From Sphingobacteriaceae bacterium (GTDB lineage: Bacteria > Bacteroidota > Bacteroidia > B-17B0 > Aurantibacillaceae), in NCBI GenBank assembly GCA_016705695.1, contig JADJLA010000004.1:1-64000 (forward strand): a stretch of 64,000 nt of DNA, read 5' to 3'. A program made the position numbers and the translations under genes. The notes under the pieces are model-generated. The model saw only the letters and a list, made by a program, of their open reading frames with translations, was not told where the DNA came from and ran no database searches. Position 1 is the first letter of the stretch. Each line of letters starts with the position of its first letter. This document shows, in pieces, positions 38,936 to 46,968 of the stretch.

Positions 38936-38963
38936 GTGGTCGACGCTAGGTCGACCACTTTTT
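38936..38963 (+). terminator. Rho-independent terminator
   Basis: A perfect 9-bp stem (GTGGTCGAC with GTCGACCAC), loop GCTAG, then five T. The next gene's ATG follows immediately at 38964, so that gene's leader must lie within the hairpin region or start inside the upstream gene. Confidence 0.9.
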
Positions 38964-41041
38964 ATGAGAAAAACAAGAATTTCTATATTCCTATTTGTTT
39001 TTATTTCCTTCCTTGGCTTTTCACAGATCCCTGTAGATAGCCTGTATTCAAAACTCAATAAATGTGCTTCAGATTCATGCAAAGCGAGATTAAACAATCT
39101 ATTGATCACTGAGCTATTTTATATTGATCAGAATAAAGCAGAGGCTCTTGCTGTAGAGCTTAACAAAACCATAAAAGAAACGGATGTTTTAAATTATCCG
39201 GAAGCTCAATTAAATTACGGATCAATGTTTTTGCGAAAGGAAAATTTTGAAAAAGCATTTGAGACCTTTACTAACCTAAAAGAAAGTTGCATTAAAAGGA
39301 ATGACAAATTAGGAGTTGCAAAGGCTAATTATGGCCTGACTAAATATTACATTGAAAAGAACGAACTTAAAACGGCTATTGAAACGGGGTTTGAGATCTT
39401 AAGAGAATTTGAAAAACTACAAGATCATTTTTATACAGCATCAACCTATGCAAAAATTGGTTTGATCAATTACAAACTAAAAAATAATTTAAAAGCTGCT
39501 GACTATTTTAAAAAATCATTGGAGGTATCAATAAAGCATGGGTCAAAAAGTAACATCGCCTATGCTTATAATAATCTTGAAATATTTATTCCTTTCAAAA
39601 CAAAATGCATGATATTGCCTTGGAATATTATAAAAGAGCATTAAACATAAGAAAGGAATTAAATCATACCCTTGAAATAGCGCCGATACTTTCAAATATT
39701 GGTGTAATCTATTATGATAAAAAGGATTTTATACAAGCTGAGAAATACCATAAGGAAGCATTAGTGCTTAATTTAAATAATAGGGTTTACAAGAGTGCTG
39801 GAATTTGCCACATTAATATAGGCAATATCTATTACGATCGTAATGATCCTAAGCAAGCTGACTATAATTATCGTCAAGCCCTGAAATACATTGGAGATGA
39901 TTATCAAATAAAAGAATTACTCTACTACAACCTCGGCGAGGTAAACTTAAAACTAGGCAACCTAGAAGACGCCTTAAAATATAACGATACCTGCATGACC
40001 ATTAAAGACAGCCTTTATAGCCGCGAAGCCATAAAGAGTTTAAATGAAATGCAGGTTAAATATGAAACTGAAAAAACGCAGTTAGAGTTAGAAAAGAAAG
40101 ATCTGGAGAGTAAAAACAAACAAGTACTCATTTATGCGGCGCTTGGTGGTTGTATACTTTTGCTGGGTCTAGCTTTCTTTATTTTTAGAGGTTTGCGCCA
40201 AAAGCAAAAAGATAATAAGGTGCTTGAGCAAATGAACACTATTGTAAGCGAAAAAAATAAAATTGTTGAAGCGCAGCACAAGGATATTACCGATAGTATT
40301 AAATACGCCGAGCGTATTCAAACCGCTATTTTACCACCGGATAAATTGTGGAAGGAGATCTTACCGAACTCATTTGTGTATTACCGCCCTAAAGATATTT
40401 TAAGTGGGGATTTTTATTGGGTAGAAGAAACTAAAACGCATGTGTACATTGCAGCGGCAGATTGTACAGGTCATGGAGTTCCGGGTGCTTTAGTGTCTAT
40501 TATTAATTATAACTTATTAAATAAAGCTGTTCTCGAAAAAAACTTAACCGATCCTGCGCAAATATTAAATCAGGTGAACGAGTGGCTCACACAAGCCCTG
40601 CATCAATCGTACAACGAAGCTAGCATGCGCGATGGAATGGATGTGAGTATTTGTACCATTAATAAAAAAACAAAGCTCATGCAATTTGCCGGTGCATTTA
40701 ATTCGGGATACCTGGTTAAAGATGGCGCTATTACCGAAATGCCCGCCGATAAAAAACCGGTAGGTGCTTTTATTGAAGATGATATTACCGCATTTACCTC
40801 TAAAGAATACCAATTAACAGGTAACGAAACCATTTATTTGTTCAGCGACGGTTATGCCGATCAGTTTGGCGGACCAAAAGGCAAAAAATTCAAATACAAG
40901 AACCTTCAGAAATTAATTTTGGATTCACAACCCCTTACATTCGAAGAGCAAAAAGAAAAAGCGAAAAATACATTTCTTGATTGGAAAGGCAGCTACGAGC
41001 AAACGGATGATGTGTTGTTGATAGGGTTTAAATACTCCTAA
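38964..41041 (+). CDS. TPR sensor with SpoIIE-type phosphatase domain, copy 3, one frameshift
   Basis: The ATG at 38964 gives a clean signal peptide (RKTRISIFLFVFISFLGFS); an in-frame ATG at 38934 would read through the terminator hairpin. TPR units run to 39583, where a missing G in 'CTTGAAATA' breaks the frame. Adding it gives NNLGNIYSFQNKMHDIALEY, a normal TPR, and the rest follows. The second part has more TPRs, a membrane helix (ALGGCILLLGLAFFIF), a coil (LEQMNTIVSEKNKIVEA) and a SpoIIE domain with YRPKDILSGDFYWVEE, ADCTGHGVPGALVS, FSDGYADQFGG and DDVLLIGF. The GALVSI in place of GAFMSL sets it apart from the other two copies. Otherwise the role is the same: envelope or periplasmic sensing linked to a cytoplasmic phosphatase. 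Confidence 0.8.
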
Positions 41042-41059
41042 TTTCCATAACAAATTTTC

Positions 41060-41102
41060 TTTGCGCCTTCGTGCCGGAGTTTATGGTGAGCTTATCGAAC
41101 CA
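41060..41102. repeat. Degenerate dispersed repeat
   Basis: CTTTGCGCCTTCGTGCC resembles an arm of the palindromic repeats at 22824 and 57678. It is followed by GGTGAGCTTATCGAACCATG, another short text of the kind often scattered between Bacteroidota genes. It fills the gap between the third TPR-SpoIIE gene and aroQ. Confidence 0.4.
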
Positions 41103-41105
41103 TGG

Positions 41106-41519
41106 CTACAAAAAACTCTGTACCGCCAGCTCATAGCTTTTTAAACCAAAACCACTAATGCTGCCTTTACATTTCCCTGCAATTAAAGATATTTTGCGAT
41201 AATCTTCTCGCGCAAAAATATTACTGATATGAACTTCAATAACCGGTGTTTTAATAGCTGCAATGGCATCGCCAATAGCAACCGAGGTATGTGTATAACC
41301 TCCGGCATTTAAAATAATGCCATCGTAAGTAAAACCTAATTCTTGAATTTTATTGATGAGTTCGCCCTCTACATTACTTTGGTAATATTCAAAAGCAATA
41401 TGCTTGAACTTTGATTTAAGATCATGCAAAAAGCTATCAAAACTCTCGTGTCCATAAATACCCGGCTCACGTTGCCCTAAAAGGTTTAAATTTGGTCCGT
41501 TGATAATAGCGATCTTCAT
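41106..41519 (-). CDS. aroQ: Type II 3-dehydroquinate dehydratase
   Basis: The 137-residue dodecameric-type enzyme dehydrates 3-dehydroquinate in the shikimate pathway. It has IINGPNLNLLGQREPGIYG (Asn and catalytic Tyr with the mobile Arg loop), GIILNAGGYTHTSVAIGDAI, and VIEVHISNIFAREDYR (catalytic His and substrate-binding Ser/Asn). Length and motifs are standard. It is divergent from the small open frame and xerD. Confidence 0.95.
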   Translation of the reverse strand: MKIAIINGPNLNLLGQREPGIYGHESFDSFLHDLKSKFKHIAFEYYQSNVEGELINKIQELGFTYDGIILNAGGYTHTSVAIGDAIAAIKTPVIEVHISNIFAREDYRKISLIAGKCKGSISGFGLKSYELAVQSFL

Positions 41520-41632
41520 ATGGCAAAGGTACGGATTGTTAGCTTTTTGGCAACATAATATTTTCGAATATTATAGGGGTTTACAATAAGTAGAGTTTGG
41601 AAAGCAGAGCAAAAAAAATTAACTTTATTCAG

Positions 41633-41791
41633 ATGGCCTTAAATATGAATTATAAAATCTCATTTCAGGAAATGAATAGGTTAGGAATGGAAAAACTATC
41701 CAAACAATTACCTTCTACCATAGAGGAGAAAAGAAAGCAATTTCAGGATCTGAAAAAGGAAAGCTCAAAGAACAAAAAACGGCGAATCTGA
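41633..41791 (+). CDS. Small basic protein, uncertain
   Basis: An open frame of 52 residues from the ATG at 41633 (or 64 from a TTG at 41597) encodes a Lys/Glu-rich, helix-prone peptide with MNRLGMEKLSKQLPSTIEE and a basic end KKESSKNKKRRI. Composition is compatible with a real nucleic-acid-binding or regulatory peptide. There is no recognised family and no clear promoter, so it may be spurious. Confidence 0.3.
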   Translation: MALNMNYKISFQEMNRLGMEKLSKQLPSTIEEKRKQFQDLKKESSKNKKRRI

Positions 41792-41830
41792 GCAATTGTA
41801 ATGGAACTGATCTGGGTCACTCTCTTTTTA

Positions 41831-41989
41831 CCGGAATGCCGCGTGAGGGATTGAGCCATTGTTTGAGCTCCTTTTTTATCTCTTGAGAATGCTCTTTTTT
41901 GGAGGGAGAGATAAAAAAGAGCGAGTGGCGAAAGCCCGACGGCGAGCGAACTTCCAGCGTATTTGTGGTGAGCTTCGCCGGCACGCCCA
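41831..41989 (-). repeat. Dispersed structured repeat R1, copy C
   Basis: Same blocks as copy A in reverse: GCGTGAGGGATTGAGCC, GAGCTC, arms CTTTTTTATCTC and GAGATAAAAAAG, GCGAGTGGCGAAAGCCCGA, GGCACGCCC. The outer pair is CGGCGA with TCGCCG, as in copy B. It stands directly upstream of xerD. Confidence 0.85.
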
Positions 41990-41990
41990 G

Positions 41991-42040
41991 TTCTCGATAC
42001 AATTTTTGCAAGAGGCAGGCAAAAATCACTCGAACTGACA
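41991..42040. repeat. Dispersed palindromic repeat R2, copy 1
   Basis: TTCTCGATACAATTTTTGCA, then AGAGGCAGGCAAAAATCACT and CGAACTGACA. It abuts R1 copy C and ends 17 bases before the xerD start. Imperfect self-complementarity (TTTTTGC with GCAAAAA, TCGA outer) suggests a hairpin. Confidence 0.75.
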
Positions 42041-42057
42041 AAAAATAAATAATAAAA

Positions 42058-42966
42058 ATGTCTAATTGGGACACATATTTAATTCGGTTCAAGCAGTATT
42101 TGCAATTGGAGCGCTCGTTGTCTAAAAACTCCATAGAAGCGTACTCCGATGATCTTATTAAACTAAAACAATACGCTGAGCTCTTTTTAAAGGGAAAAAG
42201 CCCCGATAAATACACCTATAAGCAATTACTAAAGTTCATAGAGTGGCTTTCGGAGCTTGGAATTTCAGCTTCTTCGCAAGCGCGCGTGATATCAGGTATA
42301 AAAGCATTCTATAAATTTTTGGTTTTAGAGAATGATATTCCATCAAGTCCGGCCGACTTAATTGAAGGACCAAAACTCGCGCGTAAACTACCGGTTTACT
42401 TAAACGTAGAGGAAATTGATAAAATGATGAGCTTAATTGACCGAAGTAAACCTGATGGCGAACGAAATGTTAGCATGCTCGAAACCCTTTACAGTTGTGG
42501 TTTACGCGTTAGTGAGTTGGTAAATTTGCGAATTAGTGATTTACATTTAAATGAAGATTATATTAAAGTAACAGGCAAAGGTGATAAAGAACGTTTGGTA
42601 CCCATTGGGCGCTCGGGTAAAAAAATGATCGAAAATTATATGAAGAACATCCGAAATCAAATTGCCATTAAAAAAGGAAATGAAGATGTGGTGTATTTGA
42701 ATAGAAGAGGGGCAAAGCTCTCGCGGGTGATGGTGTTTTACATTATAAAGGAATTGGCCAAAAGAGCAGGCATCAAAAAGAAATTGAGTCCACATACATT
42801 TAGACACTCATTTGCCACGCATTTAGTAGAAGGCGGCGCCGACCTGAGAGCCGTACAAGAAATGCTGGGGCACGAAAGCATTACTACTACCGAGATCTAT
42901 ACGCATCTTGATAAACAGTATCTTAGAGAGAATATTTTGAGTTATCATCCGAGGAATAAGAAGTAG
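42058..42966 (+). CDS. xerD: Site-specific tyrosine recombinase XerD-like
   Basis: The 302-residue protein has the N-terminal SAM-like DNA-binding domain (LERSLSKNSIEAYSDDL) and the catalytic domain with the full set of tyrosine-recombinase residues: Arg in SCGLRVSELVNLR, Lys in VTGKGDKERLVP, HxxR in SPHTFRHSFATHL, His/Trp position in MLGHESITTTEIYTH, and the nucleophile Tyr within that last motif. Length and motifs match chromosomal XerD/XerC, which resolves dimers at dif. It is flanked on both sides by R1 and R2 repeats. There is no sign of a linked integrative element. Confidence 0.9.
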   Translation: MSNWDTYLIRFKQYLQLERSLSKNSIEAYSDDLIKLKQYAELFLKGKSPDKYTYKQLLKFIEWLSELGISASSQARVISGIKAFYKFLVLENDIPSSPADLIEGPKLARKLPVYLNVEEIDKMMSLIDRSKPDGERNVSMLETLYSCGLRVSELVNLRISDLHLNEDYIKVTGKGDKERLVPIGRSGKKMIENYMKNIRNQIAIKKGNEDVVYLNRRGAKLSRVMVFYIIKELAKRAGIKKKLSPHTFRHSFATHLVEGGADLRAVQEMLGHESITTTEIYTHLDKQYLRENILSYHPRNKK

Positions 42967-42969
42967 AAT

Positions 42970-43094
42970 GGTCATTTCTCGATACAATTTTTTGCAAGAG
43001 ACAGGCAAAAAATCACTCGAAATGACACCCGGATACATCGCCCTTGTCAGTTCGAGTAGACGCTGCCTGCCTCCCGCAGCGTCGTATCGAGAAC
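42970..43094. repeat. R2 repeat, two copies in inverted orientation
   Basis: Copy 2 (42970-43028) reads GTCATTTCTCGATACAATTT, TTTGCAAGAGACAGGC, AAAAAATCACTCGAAATGAC. Copy 3 (43045-43094) is inverted: TTGTCAGTTCGAGTAGACGC, TGCCTGCCTCCCGCAGCGTC, GTATCGAGAA. Together they can fold as a large hairpin after the xerD stop. Confidence 0.8.
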
Positions 43095-43154
43095 CACGCA
43101 ATAAAAAGGAAATTAAGTGTTAACTTTACATGGCATTTTGGATGCTCAATTTTC

Positions 43155-43311
43155 ACTGGAATGCCGCGTGAGGGATTGAGCCTTTGTTTGAGCTCCTTTT
43201 TTATCTCTTGAGAATGTTCTTTTTTGGAAGAAGAGATAAAAAAGAGCGAGTGGCGAAAGCCCGACCCCGAGCTACGACGATGTTCGAAATGCTACGAGGG
43301 GGCACGCCCAA
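43155..43311 (-). repeat. Dispersed structured repeat R1, copy D
   Basis: Nearly identical to copy A in the middle (arms CTTTTTTATCTC and GAGATAAAAAAG; GCGAGTGGCGAAAGCCCGA) with the outer CCCC/GGGG pairing and GAGCTACGACGATG text. It lies between the R2 pair and ispH. With copy C it brackets xerD in direct orientation. The whole 42967-43361 gap is repeat sequence. Confidence 0.85.
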
Positions 43312-43361
43312 ATAAAAATGAATTTAAATGCGAACAGCGCAAATATTGATAAAATAAAAGA

Positions 43362-44594
43362 ATGAAAACCTTTAACGTACCTGAATTTTATAGAAGCCCA
43401 ATTATCTCAAAGGTAAAGCAATTCAGAAAAGTGCAAGATCCTCGAAAAAAGGATAATAGCGCTACGGTTTTGGATTTTGGGAACGTGAAGTATTACATTG
43501 CTCGTCATTTTGGTTTTTGTTACGGTGTAGAGAACGCCATTGAAATTGCATTTAAGGCTTTGGAAGAAAATGAGGGCAAGAAAATTTATTTACTCAGCCA
43601 AATGATCCATAACCCTGAAGTAAATAAAGACCTCACCGAACGCGGCGTACAGTTTTTGCAAGACACTCATGGCGAACAATTAATTTCATTTGATGTATTA
43701 ACTAAGGACGATGTAGTTATGATCCCAGCCTTTGGCGCGCCATTGCAATTGATCGATCTATTGGAGAAAAAAGGAATTAAAACTGAAAAGTATAATACAA
43801 CTTGTCCGTTTGTAGAACGTGTTTGGAAAAAATCGGAGCAAATAGGAGGGAGTAAGCATACCATCATTATTCACGGAAAGCATACGCACGAAGAAACACG
43901 TTCCACATTTTCGAGAAGCGAAAAGCATTCGGAGGCTGTAATTGTGTTGAGAGATATGGCTGAAGCGAAATTGTTAGAGGAATTTGTTAGCGGAAATAAA
44001 ACACAAGCAGAGTTTGAGAGTACTTTTAAAGATAAATTCTCAAAAGGCTTTAACATCAAAAAACATTTCGAAAAAGTGGGGGTGATCAACCAAACCACCA
44101 TGTTGGCCACCGAAACCGAAGAGATAGCAGAGTATTTTAAGCAAGTGATGATCAAAAAATTTGGGGCTGATAAAATAAAAGATCATTACGCCGATACTCA
44201 TGATACCTTATGTTATGCTACCAACGAAAATCAAGATGCCACTTACGGTTTATTAGAAACTGATGCTGATCTTGCCATTGTAGTTGGGGGTTATAACAGC
44301 AGTAATACTTCTCATCTAGTTGAATTATGCGAACGAAAATTTCCAACGTATTTTATTTCGTCGGCTAAAGAAATTGATGGCACAACTATCCATCATTTTG
44401 ATTATCACAATAAAAAAGAACTGACTACAAACAATTTTCTTCCTGCTAAACGTCCTTTAAATATTGTGATCACAAGTGGAGCAAGTTGCCCGGATTCAAT
44501 TTTAGACGATGTGATGCATAAAATTAATACCTTAGTGGGTGGAACGAAGAATGAAGGGGAAGTGTTGGAAAATTTAAGATCGTACAATAGCTGA
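43362..44594 (+). CDS. ispH: 4-hydroxy-3-methylbut-2-enyl diphosphate reductase, long form
   Basis: The last enzyme of the MEP pathway makes IPP and DMAPP using a [4Fe-4S] cluster. The three cluster Cys are in HFGFCYGVENAI, YNTTCPFVERVW and DTLCYATNENQDATY. IIHGKHTHEETRST and SGASCPDSILDDV are substrate-binding segments. At 410 residues it is the long type seen in cyanobacteria and plastids and some Bacteroidota, with an N-terminal extension and an inserted region around residues 200-240, not the 310-residue E. coli type. Confidence 0.93.
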   Translation: MKTFNVPEFYRSPIISKVKQFRKVQDPRKKDNSATVLDFGNVKYYIARHFGFCYGVENAIEIAFKALEENEGKKIYLLSQMIHNPEVNKDLTERGVQFLQDTHGEQLISFDVLTKDDVVMIPAFGAPLQLIDLLEKKGIKTEKYNTTCPFVERVWKKSEQIGGSKHTIIIHGKHTHEETRSTFSRSEKHSEAVIVLRDMAEAKLLEEFVSGNKTQAEFESTFKDKFSKGFNIKKHFEKVGVINQTTMLATETEEIAEYFKQVMIKKFGADKIKDHYADTHDTLCYATNENQDATYGLLETDADLAIVVGGYNSSNTSHLVELCERKFPTYFISSAKEIDGTTIHHFDYHNKKELTTNNFLPAKRPLNIVITSGASCPDSILDDVMHKINTLVGGTKNEGEVLENLRSYNS

Positions 44595-44620
44595 GTAAAT
44601 ACTTCTTGGTATTAGAACAT

Positions 44621-44714
44621 TTAACCACGAAGAGCACGAAAGTTTTTCACGAAATGCACGAAGCGTTTTCGTGTTCTTCGTGTTTGTTCTTTTTTGTGTT
44701 GTTCGTGGTTAAAG
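44621..44714. repeat. Palindromic CACGAAG repeat
   Basis: Left arm TTAACCACGAAGAGCACGAA, right arm ending TTGTTCGTGGTTAA, with several CACGAA/TTCGTG units between. It can form a long imperfect hairpin between ispH and the exonuclease gene, and might act as a terminator or dispersed element. Confidence 0.7.
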
Positions 44715-44743
44715 GCCTCTAAAAAACATGTATCTTCACACCT

Positions 44744-45553
44744 ATGAACTTAAACCTAACCAAACCCATTGTATTTTTCGACCTCGAGGCCACCGGCCTA
44801 ACTATTGGTTTGGATCGCATTGTAGAAATTTGCATGCTAAAAGTAAGTGTAGATAATAGCACCGAGATAAGAACCTGGAAGATCAACCCCGAAATGCCAA
44901 TTCCTGAAAAAGTATCAAAATTGCACGGAATTTACGATAAGGATATTGTTGGATGTCCTACCATGAAGGATATTGGTCCGCAAATAATGCAATTTATTGG
45001 TAACGCCGATCTAGCAGGATACAACAGCAATAAATTTGATGTGCCCATGTTGGTAGAAGAATTATTAAGGGCTGAATTGGATTTTGACTTGAAGAACAGA
45101 AAATTGGTAGATGTTCAAAATATTTTCCATGTAATGGAACCTCGTAATTTAACTGCAGCTTATAAATTTTACTGCGGAAAGCCTTTGGAGAATGCCCACA
45201 CTGCCGAAGCAGATACAACAGCAACGTTCGAGATCTTTAAAGCGCAATTAGAGCGTTATGAAAATACGGAGCTGGTAGATGATAAAGGTGTTGCTTACAA
45301 ACCTGTTGTAAATAACATTGCCAAACTGAGCGAGATCAGTCCTATGAAAAATAAGTTTGTAGACCTCGCCGGACGTTTAACTTATAACGAAAAAGGGCAG
45401 GAGGTTTTTAACTTTGGTAAGCACAAGGATAAGCCTGTTGTTGAAATATTTGAAAAAGAACCCAGTTATTATAATTGGATGATGAATGGGGATTTTCCTT
45501 TGTATACCAAGAGAATATTGACTCAGATCAGGTTGGGAATGTTGAAGAAGTAA
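44744..45553 (+). CDS. DnaQ-like 3'-5' exonuclease with DUF3820-like C-terminus
   Basis: The first 170 residues are a DEDDh exonuclease: VFFDLEATGLTIGLDRI (DxE), AGYNSNKFDVPML (second Asp), and NAHTAEADTTAT (HxAxxD). The C-terminal 60 residues (VFNFGKHKDKPVVEIFEKEP, YYNWMMNGDFP) match the small DUF3820-type module often fused to or near exonucleases. Proofreading of the replicative polymerase is possible, but such stand-alone two-domain forms are more likely repair or RNA-processing nucleases. Confidence 0.82.
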   Translation: MNLNLTKPIVFFDLEATGLTIGLDRIVEICMLKVSVDNSTEIRTWKINPEMPIPEKVSKLHGIYDKDIVGCPTMKDIGPQIMQFIGNADLAGYNSNKFDVPMLVEELLRAELDFDLKNRKLVDVQNIFHVMEPRNLTAAYKFYCGKPLENAHTAEADTTATFEIFKAQLERYENTELVDDKGVAYKPVVNNIAKLSEISPMKNKFVDLAGRLTYNEKGQEVFNFGKHKDKPVVEIFEKEPSYYNWMMNGDFPLYTKRILTQIRLGMLKK

Positions 45554-45640
45554 TACTTTCAACGTTTATAAAATCCTTATAAAAAACCCGAATAAAAGTT
45601 TAATTTAGTCCACCCAAAAACGGGTGAAATTTTATAGTAT

Positions 45641-46957
45641 ATGTTGATCCAAAAATTTGGCGGTACCAGCGTAGGAAGCGCCCAACGAATAAAAGACCTT
45701 ACAAAATTGGTGGTAAATTCTACCCCAAAAATTGTGGTATTAAGTGCCATGAGCGGAACTACAAATTCGCTTGTAGAAATAAATAATGCTTTGTACACTA
45801 AAGATACGGTACTGGCTAATGAATTAATTTCAAAACTAAAGACCAAATACGAAAAAGAAATTTCTGAATTGTATTCTAAGCCTGAATCGTTAGCAAAGGC
45901 AAAAGACCTTATTCATAATCATTTTGAGTACATCAAGAATTTTACATTGGACATGTTTACGGCCAATGAAGAAAAAGCCATTTTAGCGCAAGGAGAATTA
46001 TTAAGCACTGCTATGTTCCATTTTTATTTGGAAGAAATTGGCGTGAACTCCGTTTTATTGCCTGCTTTGAATTTTATGCGCATTGATGCCAACGATGAGC
46101 CCGATATGGCTTATGTAGAAGCAAATTTAATTGCGGAGTTAAAAAAGTATCCAAACGCCATACTATTTATAACTCAAGGATATATTTGTCGCAATGCCTT
46201 TGGAGAAATTGATAATTTAAAGCGTGGTGGAAGTGATTATACAGCGTCGATTGTTGGTGCAGCTATTAGAAGTGAAGAAATTCAAATTTGGACAGACATT
46301 GACGGGATGCATAATAATGATCCGCGCATTGTAAATAAAACACATCCTATAAAAGAATTAAGTTTTGATGAAGCAGCCGAGTTGGCGTATTTTGGCGCAA
46401 AAATTTTGCATCCTACTTGTATATTACCTGCGCAAAAACGAAATATTCCTGTACGTTTAAAAAATACCATGCAGCCCGAAGCGGAAGGAACACTGATCGC
46501 TAATATAGATTCTAAAGAAGGAATAAAGGCTATTGCAGCAAAGGATGGAATTACAGCCATCAATATCAAAAGCGATCGAATGCTTTTAGCGCACGGTTTT
46601 TTGCGTGCTGTATTTGAGATCTTTGAACGTTTTAAAACCTCAATTGATATGATCACCACAAGTGAGGTGGCTGTATCGTTAACTATTGATAATGATAAAA
46701 ATCTGAATGAGATCTTGAAAGAATTAAAAGAGATAGCAGTTGTAGAAGTAGAAAAAGATCAGGCCATTATTTGTATTGTAGGAAATTTATCGAAAGAAAA
46801 ACACGGATACGGGTTTAAAGTGATGGAGTCATTAAAAGATATTCCATTGCGAATGGTATCGTATGGCGGAAGCGCCAATAATATTTCGGTATTGGTAAGC
46901 GCCGATAAAAAGAAAGGAGCATTAATGGCTTTGAACAAAGGGATTTTTAATTATTAA
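45641..46957 (+). CDS. lysC: Aspartate kinase, monofunctional
   Basis: This 438-residue enzyme phosphorylates aspartate, opening the lysine/threonine/methionine branch and cell-wall diaminopimelate synthesis. It starts LIQKFGGTSVGSAQRIKDL (the KFGGTS kinase signature), has FITQGYICRNAFGEIDNLKR and GGSDYTASIVGAAI, and ends with two ACT domains (AINIKSDRMLLAHGFLR, VVEVEKDQAIICIVGNLS) that usually bind the feedback inhibitor. It is followed by lysA after 11 bases, so both are cotranscribed. Confidence 0.93.
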   Translation: MLIQKFGGTSVGSAQRIKDLTKLVVNSTPKIVVLSAMSGTTNSLVEINNALYTKDTVLANELISKLKTKYEKEISELYSKPESLAKAKDLIHNHFEYIKNFTLDMFTANEEKAILAQGELLSTAMFHFYLEEIGVNSVLLPALNFMRIDANDEPDMAYVEANLIAELKKYPNAILFITQGYICRNAFGEIDNLKRGGSDYTASIVGAAIRSEEIQIWTDIDGMHNNDPRIVNKTHPIKELSFDEAAELAYFGAKILHPTCILPAQKRNIPVRLKNTMQPEAEGTLIANIDSKEGIKAIAAKDGITAINIKSDRMLLAHGFLRAVFEIFERFKTSIDMITTSEVAVSLTIDNDKNLNEILKELKEIAVVEVEKDQAIICIVGNLSKEKHGYGFKVMESLKDIPLRMVSYGGSANNISVLVSADKKKGALMALNKGIFNY

Positions 46958-46968
46958 ACTGAGAAGAT

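Noticed and set aside
38934..38963. Earlier ATG for the third TPR-SpoIIE gene
   Set aside because: It would translate the terminator hairpin; the ATG at 38964 gives the signal peptide directly.
42058..42966. xerD as integrase of a mobile island
   Set aside because: Sequence matches chromosomal XerD, there is no adjoining tRNA or att-like repeat, and the neighbours are housekeeping genes.
42823..43101. 92-residue minus-strand open frame at the xerD end
   Set aside because: Overlaps xerD and the R2 repeats; its composition reflects the repeat.
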